DNA of 64,000 nt, from the NCBI GenBank assembly GCA_963556195.1, contig OY744551.1, forward strand, positions 12,527,596 through 12,591,595, read 5' to 3'. This DNA comes from Sepiola atlantica (Eukaryota; Mollusca; Cephalopoda; Sepiida; Sepiolidae). Of this stretch, positions 56,790 through 64,000 are shown piece by piece. The notes beneath the pieces were generated by a model. It ran no database searches. It was given only the letters and a program-made list of their open reading frames with translations, and was not told the DNA's origin. A program made the position numbers and the translations under genes. How positions within the stretch are numbered: position 1 is the first letter of the stretch; each line of letters starts with the position of its first letter.

Positions 56790-56839
<50 letters not shown>

Positions 56840-57800
56840 CATGTATCCACTTAAAGTGTTAAAAAGAGATGCACAAATATATAAGCACTACTAATAGTAA
56901 TAAACAAAACCATAATACCAATCACCCAAATAGAAATAAAAAAGTTAGTAATGAAGAGAAAAGCTGTGACTGAATAATAACGTAAAATATTGCTCTCTAC
57001 AAAATAAATGCCTAACCAAATGTATTGTTCACCAAGCTACAGTGTTTGCCAAAGAAAGATCGAATAACAAAAAGTCTACGTGTGTATGACTTCCCCAGAT
57101 TTTAAAACCAGATATTATGACCAAAACTACAGATTTTAAAACAAAGACCGCCGAATTATAACAGCACGAGTAAACCATTATTTGGAGCTCAACGATAGCG
57201 GACGCTCACCAATCATAGAATGAACAATAATACGACTGTCAAGTACATGTTGAAATTTAGACGCCTCGCGTAAATTATGTCTGAATGAGGAATTTGAAAT
57301 CCTAAGTTTTAAAGACCCCAAATCTATTAAACTGTAGAAGTGAAATAACAAACAACTGCTTACACAGAATAAAATTCACCTTAGGTTACCAATACATAAT
57401 AAATCAATCAATCAATCAATAAATGAACAAATAAATAAATAAACTAAAGTAAACTAAACTAAAACATAAAGTAGAAATACAAGCTAGCGCGCGTTTAAAT
57501 AAGGTCACTAAATATTTCGATGCAACAAAGAAACGGTGATGGACCACCATCTAGTAAAACACAACAATAGAATAGGAAAAAAGAAGAAAAATGAACCGGA
57601 CATTTTGTTTGTGAAAAGCCCAACTATTAGCTAAGAGAATGACAAATAATCTGATTGGTTAACTGGCTACACTAAACACCACCTGTGTATATAAAAACAC
57701 CCGGCAACACAAACTTCATGCATTTTAGCCTGTCGATTCCCTAAGAATATGAAACGTGGAAGCTTCTGTGTAGCTTAATTGCCATAAATATATATTTTTT

Positions 57801-57857
<57 letters not shown>

Positions 57858-58207
57858 TACTATTACTACTAAGCTTTACTCGCGTATCAAGTATATTTGA
57901 AGAAAACTTATACACAATATATTATATCATATATTGTATGCAAAACAGCTATTTATATAACCCAAGCGCATAAAACTTATTTTTTACGAATGTTTAATTT
58001 TACAAATGTCTACCACAAGGAATTAAATATTATATATTTACCTTTAAAACAATCATCAGAATAGTAGAGGTTTCTAGTCCAGTCCATCCATGCATACAGC
58101 CGTTCTGGACCGATTTTAAACACTCGGCCATTAATGCTACAGGGATAAGACGGCTCGACCTTCAGATGTGGGGTGCAAACATAAACACACACCCACACAC
58201 ACACACA

Positions 58208-58255
<48 letters not shown>

Positions 58256-60889
58256 CATGCACGGTGGCACCAGGGGGTGGTCGGGGGGGGGGCTCAAGCC
58301 CCCTCACTTTTTTACTTGCCCCCCCCCCATTTTACGGTCATCAATAATTAAGTTGATATGCATGTGTCTAACCAGCCCCCCAATCTTTTTAGAGACCCCC
58401 CACTTTTATAACTGTCCCGCCGGCCCTGTATATATTTATATATATCATATGAGAAATCACATAGAAACTAAATACGATGCTCGGAGAGTTTTTCAACTAA
58501 ATCGACACAATATTATACATCAAATATTTACAAGCCGGTTTCAATTATATTTAGTCAATTTATTTTTTTTTTTTCTTCATTGTCGAGATATAACGATGTT
58601 CGCCGTATATCTCCGACTTCTCCCGATGTTATTGGAAACTGTTTTGAAATGTCTTAATAGTTGTAGAGAAACGTTAGCACGCGTGTGTAGTTATTAGATT
58701 CAATATTTGTACATTTTAAGCAGCCATTAATGTAAATATGAGAATTGACTAAGAAACCAAATACGATGCAAGAATACTTATTTTAAATGAATGATAGACA
58801 ATATTACTAATCATATATTCCAACCTTATTAAAGACTTTTTCACAAGTCTTTAATAACATCGAGAGGAATTGGATGTTATATCTCTACAATGAAGAAAAC
58901 AAAAGATCCAGTCTCACCCTTTCACTCCCTCAACTGTCATGTCGCAGTGGCCAGCCTCTCTCTCTCTCTCGCATTTTCCCTCTTGACATGCACTTATGTC
59001 GTACACGTCTTTTTCCCCAAACATTTGTCATTCTTTTTTCTTTCTTTTATTTTTCTTAATAATTTTTCTAAACCTAAATGTAAAATTGCAGCATCGACGG
59101 ACATTTCCCTATTGGCATGTGGTAGCAGAACTGGACCAGATGATATAGTTCTTTCCAGTCCTGCTTTTTGTTTTTCTTTAATATGATGTATTTTCTTGTT
59201 GTTTCTATTTTGATCTAAACACTTTTTTGCTATTGTAAATATCTATGATAAATTTTAAAAAACAAAAGAAAAAAAGAATGACATTGAAAAGACTTGTTAC
59301 ACCCGATATATTTGATTCGAGGTCGATCGACACTTCTGAATAACTTTTAGCTATCGATTTAATGGTAGCGTAGACTGGACTCTCAAACCTTGGTTGTCCA
59401 ATTAGTCAAGAAAAACAACGCTTAAATAACACTAGTTTTTCGTTGTTTATATCGACATTGTTTCAAGTCGTCTTAGCCACTCAGTCAATCCAAGTTCTCG
59501 TTGGATATAACGCAAGCCCAGCTTAACTATAGACTCCTGTACAGGCAGCCTGACAACGTGCATCTATTTTCTCTCGAGATTAAAACGAAGCCTTTTATAT
59601 ATTATTAAATCTAATTACATATTATTCTGAAGAACATGGGCCAACGTTGAGGAAAAGAACATGCCTATTCAGAATTAATGCTGGTGTTTAAACCAGGAAG
59701 CTATTAATGACGTAAGTCGAGAAATATACCGACTATATTTTATCATACAGAAGATCTCGACTCATGAACAAGCGTTATCTGTCTACGTATCTACTTATGA
59801 ACCCAATCTATATGTCGATATATATATATATATATCTAAGAAGAGAACAAATTGGAGAGATTCTTAGGAAATGTACTTCTTAAAGGTCTGCATTGAAAAT
59901 GTTATTCTTTATTCTTACTAATAAATCAGCACTTATCACACGGAGTACAAAATAAATATGTTATATATTTTATAAAATTATTGGTTGAAAATATTTGATA
60001 AATTTTAAATTTTTTCATACATAAAGATTTGCTAAGAATTGTAAAGCTAGAAATGATATTCTATTCGACAGTTTAAATCCTTCCAAATTCCTTTCAAATT
60101 TCTAATACAAAAGAAATGTATCATTTACAACTATTAAAAAATAATAAAAATGGCTGACTTTTTTACACATACATCGAAATGCATTATGGTTGATTCTTCT
60201 TTCGTAATTAATTAATGTTTAAACACAATTCTTTAAATTTCTTTTCAGCAATTTTGATATCAATAAATATTAGATTCTATAGTAAATACAAAATAAAGCA
60301 ATTAAAAGAATATATAGCATAATGGCTACGAAACACACACACACACACGAACACACACACAGTTGTCTCATAATTTTATTATTACTAAGTAGATTTCAAA
60401 TCATTTTTAACAATTCTCTTTGTAAACATTCACAGCAAGAACTCGTCTGTCTCTATATGCCTAACTACAAACGGAATCTCTATAACCAGAGATTATTTAA
60501 GAACTTCTCATCCGTGGAACATATTACTACGACTCCGCTTCTCTGCAGACAAAAACCCATTGCTTTATCCTTCTCAATCCTCTCATAATATTCTTCATCA
60601 TTTAAACTGATAATCCATCCATCTCATTAATTATTATTCTCGAGTGGATTTTGGCCTTGCTAAGCGTTGGCCTATAAGTAAAATAAACAGAAAATAAAAA
60701 TGAACGTATGTATTAACAATTAAAATACTTAACAATGAAAACAAGTAAAATAAAACAATATATAATATCAAATTAATATTCTTTATTTTCCAGATATGCC
60801 TTGCATGCGTGTGCCAGTCTTAGAGATGGACGGTGGCAATAAGATGCCCGAGACTATGGCCATTGCCAGGTACTTGGCCCGAGAACACA
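56335..60889 (+). CDS. S-crystallin gene C, 5' part (exons 1-2)
   Basis: This is the N-terminal third of another S-crystallin. Exon 1 (56335-56467) and exon 2 (60794-60889) are both phase 1 at their 3' ends and have the same lengths as in gene B (133 and 96 nt). Exon 1 starts [20 protein letters not shown]; exon 2 gives [20 protein letters not shown] and then [11 protein letters not shown]. Tyr8, Arg14, Trp39 and the Val-Pro cis-proline pair are kept, and the PET triplet is again present. Exon 3 would begin after 60889, but none is recognisable before 64000, so intron 2 exceeds 3.1 kb and the rest lies beyond the window. The gene diverges from gene B. The TATA box and AP-1 site indicate a functional promoter. 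Confidence 0.93.
56577..56674. repeat. (CT)n and (TA)n microsatellite
   Basis: Interrupted (CT)n to 56627, then (TA)n, at the start of gene C intron 1. Confidence 0.95.
56741..56793 (+). ncRNA. hammerhead ribozyme candidate, short stem III
   Basis: Outer stem I GCA with TGC (56741-56743, 56790-56792); inner stem I AGC with GCT (56747-56749, 56782-56784). CTGATGA core at 56750-56756. Stem II TTCC with GGAA around a TGCC loop, with a U-U mismatch next to the core. GAAA at 56771-56774. Stem III of two pairs closes at 56780; A56781 would be the cleavage base. It abuts a (TA)n tract. Short stem III is typical of Penelope-associated hammerheads. It lies in gene C intron 1, sense strand. Confidence 0.55.
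57720..57782 (+). ncRNA. hammerhead-like relic
   Basis: Same family as 56741 with a long stem III (57754-57762 with 57763-57771) and the same GCA...TGC and AGC...GCT stem I. The core reads CTGTCGA, losing the essential A6, so it is probably inactive. (TA)n follows at 57806. Confidence 0.45.
57806..58252. repeat. (TA)n microsatellites
   Basis: Runs at 57806-57854 and 58209-58252 (the latter after an (AC)n run) in gene C intron 1. Confidence 0.95.
58253..58435. repeat. G/C-run-rich repeat fragment
   Basis: caagccccctcacttttt and two further cccc...cac.tttt blocks with poly-G and poly-C runs, ending ccggccctg. Looks like a transposon fragment, class unknown. Confidence 0.45.
58440..60790. other. 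rest of gene C intron 1
   Basis: AT-rich sequence. I see a short copy of the repeat that follows the 5S fragment at 24480 (atcgacattgtttcaagtcg, 59450-59475), an (AC)n run at 60334-60360, and nothing else recognisable. Confidence 0.5.
60794..60889 (+). CDS. gene C exon 2, GSH-site exon
   Basis: Acceptor tattttccag and donor gtaagtat. It is clearly more diverged from its gene B counterpart (roughly 17 of 96 bases) than exon 1 is. The last complete codon is His where gene B has Phe. Confidence 0.94.
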
Positions 60890-61049
60890 GTAAGTATATT
60901 TTACTCAGTAATAAAGTTATTTTATCATTTCGTTATCGAGTTTAACTCTTTAATTATACTAAAATATGGTTGGACTTTTATGGAGCACTATTTTATAAAC
61001 ACCGTAGCTTCATTAGATTAACATCTAGAAACCAACACACATAAAAACC

Positions 61050-61052
<3 letters not shown>

Positions 61053-61121
<69 letters not shown>
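61053..61121. repeat. (TA)n microsatellite
   Basis: Left of the large hairpin in gene C intron 2. Confidence 0.95.
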
Positions 61122-61123
<2 letters not shown>

Positions 61124-61153
61124 GAAGAGAAGGATGAAAGTAATCCGACGTGA

Positions 61154-61557
61154 TGGGAAGATGAAAAAGGAAAACCAAAAAATGGATGTTTTTATGTGTA
61201 CATCAACGTTTCGTCTTTATTTATAAGACTTCATCAGGATGATAAAATAGAGAAAAAATGTCATGCAAGTACAGATACATGTAGGGTAGACATATTGGGA
61301 AAAATAGAATGAAATAGTGGCCAACTGCTGGGTGGACGTCCGTATTTCATTTCTATTTCTCCAACAAATACGGACGTCCACCCAGCAGTTGGCCACTATT
61401 TCATTCTATTTTTCCCAATATGTCTACCCTACATGTATCTGTACTTGCATGACATTTTTTCTCTATTTTATCATCCTGATGAAGTCTTATAAATAAAGAC
61501 GAAACGTTGATGTACACATAAAAAACATCCATTTTTTGGTTTTCCTTTTTCATCTTC

Positions 61558-61560
<3 letters not shown>
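61154..61560. mobile_element. near-perfect 407-bp hairpin
   Basis: Arms 61154-61347 (194 nt) and 61366-61560 (195 nt) are inverted copies differing, as far as I can see, by one T in a T run. The loop is 18 nt. (TA)n flanks it on the right directly and on the left after 32 bp that recur at 62019. Each arm contains CTGATGA...GAAA (61237-61208 minus, 61476-61504 plus). It lies in intron 2 of gene C, so the transcript should fold into long dsRNA. Confidence 0.93.

Positions 61561-61621
<61 letters not shown>
61559..61621. repeat. (TA)n microsatellite
   Basis: Right flank of the hairpin. Confidence 0.95.
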
Positions 61622-61625
<4 letters not shown>

Positions 61626-61942
61626 CCACGGAAGTAATTTAAAATGGCCCGAATTCTCAAAATTACTTCCGAATAAGTGCGTAAAACCTACGATTGAACT
61701 AATGTTGTGTTTAATTCATTTATTTTTCCATCTTTAAATCTCCTTTCACCGGACACCTTATCAACGGACATTCACCAACTTGACAGACTCCATAGTTTTT
61801 TACATGCCCTCTCTCACTCTCAATTACTAAATATTTTTTCAGATTTTGAATGTTGGCTTTTCCACTGCCAACTTATCCATCTAGGTAATTCCTCTGATGA
61901 TAAGATTTCAATATTTTGAAAGCCTTGGCTTAAGGAAAGAAT

Positions 61943-61949
<7 letters not shown>

Positions 61950-62019
<70 letters not shown>

Positions 62020-62154
62020 GGAAGAGAAGGATGAAAGTAATCCGACGTTATGGGAAAATGAAAAAGGAAAACCAAAAAATGGATGTTTTTTATGTGTACA
62101 TCAACGTTTCGTCTTTATTTATAAGACTTCATCAGGATGATAAAATAGAGAAAA

Positions 62155-62198
<44 letters not shown>
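61950..62198. repeat. (TA)n - hairpin-arm repeat - (TA)n
   Basis: TA runs at 61950-62017 and 62155-62198 enclose one single arm of the hairpin repeat (62018-62155), with CTGATGA...GAAA on the minus strand (62135-62106). Confidence 0.85.
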
Positions 62199-62199
<1 letters not shown>

Positions 62200-63115
62200 C
62201 TATTTGTATTTATAAAGACATGTAAACAAAAGCCGCTACATTAGCTTATCGATGCTATCGATAAATAGTTATTATAAACTAATGTCTCATCGGGAGAAAA
62301 AAAGTCTAGTCATTTACTTATATGGTCCTGTTGGGAAAGAATGAAAAGAAATAATAAAAAAAGCTAAATTCAAAACCGATAGGTCACATGGTCAAATTTA
62401 AAACAATTGAAAAAAGCGTTTGTGAGTTTAACGAAATTGACCCCATTTAGGCTTAAATAAAAAATAAAATTAAAAAAGTTAAAATTAAATTTAACGGCGT
62501 AATTACTTCTCGCCTTACCACAAAAACAGACTCTGTCTTCATACTTCATGTCCGTCGACCCACTTTCTTCCACCTAAACACACATTTTGTTCACACCCGG
62601 CTTAAGCCCGGCATAAAAAAATCACCCCACTCCTATGTCTTTACTTAAAACTTCCCTCCCAATCTAAACTTAATATCTGAGACCTAAAATATATGTTATA
62701 AATAGATTGACCTTTCAATCTGTTAACTCTACAATCGTTTTAAATTTAACCATGTGGCTTGCCGGTTAGAAATTTTGCTTTTTATTTGTTTTTTGTTTTT
62801 TGTTTTTTTATTTATTCTCTTCTAATATGAACATTTCAGTGAAAGATCAGACATTTTTCCACCTGATGAGATCTTTGTTTATCATAACTATTGATCAATA
62901 ACATCGACATGCCAGTGTGGCGGCTTTTTGTACATGTCTGTGTAAATATAAATAATCATATAAATAGCACTATTTACTATTGAGCACTTTTCAGTGAAAG
63001 ATCAGACATTTTTGCGCCTGATAAACCTTAGTTTCTCATAACTATTGATCGATAACATCGACATCCCAGTGGTGCGGCTTTTTGTACATGTCTGTCTAAA
63101 TATAAATAATTATAT
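62190..63115. repeat. three copies of the tgtacaaaaagccgc repeat
   Basis: Copies at 62200-62310 (+), 62840-62960 (-) and 62985-63115 (-), sharing gataacatcgacatncc and gtacatgtctgt on their respective strands. The 62320-62840 stretch between them shows nothing recognisable. Confidence 0.6.
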
Positions 63116-63214
63116 AAGTAGTACAATTTACTATTGAGCACTTTTTTATAAGCACGGTTGAAAGTCTGTATATTTTTATCCTGTGGATGTCTACATTACC
63201 AGGATTACTATATA

Positions 63215-63758
63215 TACGAGGTCTGTCTAAAAAGTATCCGACCTTAGTCCAGAAACTATTTCAAATACGCAACGGGGTTGGGACCCATATCCTCTTAAAA
63301 GTAATCCCCTAGTGCTTGCACACACTTAGCCCACCGATCCATCCACTATCGGAGACACATCTGGAAGTCTTCTTTTGGAGTGGTGTTCATCTCCGCCGTC
63401 GTGTAAGATTCAGCAGGTATTTGGAGATGATGCTATGGTGTAACACAAATTAAGGAGTGGTTCAACCGATTCAAACATGGCCGCATATCAGCGGAGAGTT
63501 ACCAGCGTTTTGACAGGCCCCGAACTGCTCGAAGTGCAGCTGTTGTTGAGAGGGTGCGAAAAAAGAGATAATGTGGAACGCGACGGCGGTGATGAACAGA
63601 CTTCGAGAGGTGTTTCTGGCAGTGGATGGATCGGTGGGCTAAGTGTGTTCGAGCACAAGTGGCCTACTACTTTGAATGGGATTATGGTCCTTACCCCGTC
63701 ACGTATTTGAAATACTTTTACTGGCCTATGGTCGAATAAAATTTAGACAGGCCTCGTA
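63215..63758 (+). mobile_element. rearranged fold-back mariner element
   Basis: Both ends carry mariner-like inverted repeats (tacgaggtctgtctaaaaag and its partner tttagacaggcctcgta), with TA at the junctions. The right part (63604-63741) reads QWMDRWAKCVRAQVAYYFEW to a TAA, the C-terminus of a mariner transposase. The left part is a diverged inverted copy of the same 3' end. The middle (about 63445-63565) reads VTQIKEWFNRFKHGRISAES, the N-terminal helix-turn-helix region. The catalytic D,D,D domain is missing. Confidence 0.85.
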
Positions 63759-63878
63759 TATATATATACATATATATTCAGGCAAACATTATTAAATAAC
63801 ACGGAGTGGTTTTGTTTGATGCGACTTTTTTTTTTTTTTTCAAATTTCCGAATTGTCCATCTAATGTGTCGGTCAAAT

Positions 63879-63881
<3 letters not shown>

Positions 63882-63946
<65 letters not shown>
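63882..63946. repeat. (TA)n microsatellite
   Basis: About 32 TA units near the right edge. Confidence 0.95.
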
Positions 63947-63949
<3 letters not shown>

Positions 63950-64000
63950 GCAGATGTTCGTCTTTGTTCACTTTCCGTTTTTCATAACTGTTTACTGACC

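Noticed and set aside
58257..58697. 146-codon plus-strand open frame
   Set aside because: It starts in a G/C-run repeat and continues through intron sequence without any domain pattern.

Overview
The window is animal nuclear DNA, almost certainly from a coleoid cephalopod, with octopus more likely than squid. The evidence is a cluster of S-crystallin genes, the lens-specific relatives of sigma-class glutathione S-transferase found in these animals, set in AT-rich DNA full of (TA)n microsatellites, satellites and small non-autonomous transposons. Almost all open frames longer than 60 codons are microsatellite or repeat artefacts. The real coding sequence is 11 short exons.

Layout. Gene A (+ strand) enters from the left edge and shows only its last three exons (898-990, 5381-5488, 8721-8885). 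Gene B (- strand) is complete: six exons between 35590 and 19902, 250 codons, with a TATA box and a poly(A) signal. Genes A and B converge. Gene C (+ strand) starts at 56335 with a TATA box and an AP-1 site; exons 1 and 2 (56335-56467, 60794-60889) are present and the rest lies past the right edge. Genes B and C diverge head to head across a 20.5-kb spacer. Exon lengths and intron phases agree wherever two genes can be compared, except for exon 4, the variable Met/Ser-rich insert (31 codons in A, 45 in B).

The A-B intergenic region (8.9-19.9 kb) holds a LINE 3' fragment, a 62-bp telomere-like repeat, a convincing hammerhead ribozyme at 15577-15642, and a GC-richer island ending in a probable LTR. 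The introns of gene B hold a hAT-type MITE with its 8-bp target duplication, a 5S rRNA-like fragment, fold-back elements and long (TA)n tracts. The B-C spacer is mostly tandem arrays: 63-bp (37.2-38.6 kb), 84-bp (39.1-46.8 kb, interrupted by mobile elements carrying a 35-bp minisatellite) and 98-bp (47.7-54.5 kb, with a higher-order period of about 2,957 bp). Intron 2 of gene C holds a near-perfect 407-bp hairpin and a rearranged fold-back mariner copy.

The genes encode the same kind of protein, a structural, largely non-enzymatic lens crystallin. The most unusual material is the set of hammerhead-ribozyme-like motifs placed beside (TA)n tracts, the near identity of exon 1 in genes B and C despite divergent flanks, and the satellite-filled spacer between two divergent crystallin promoters. 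All assignments come from reading the sequence; no database search was possible.
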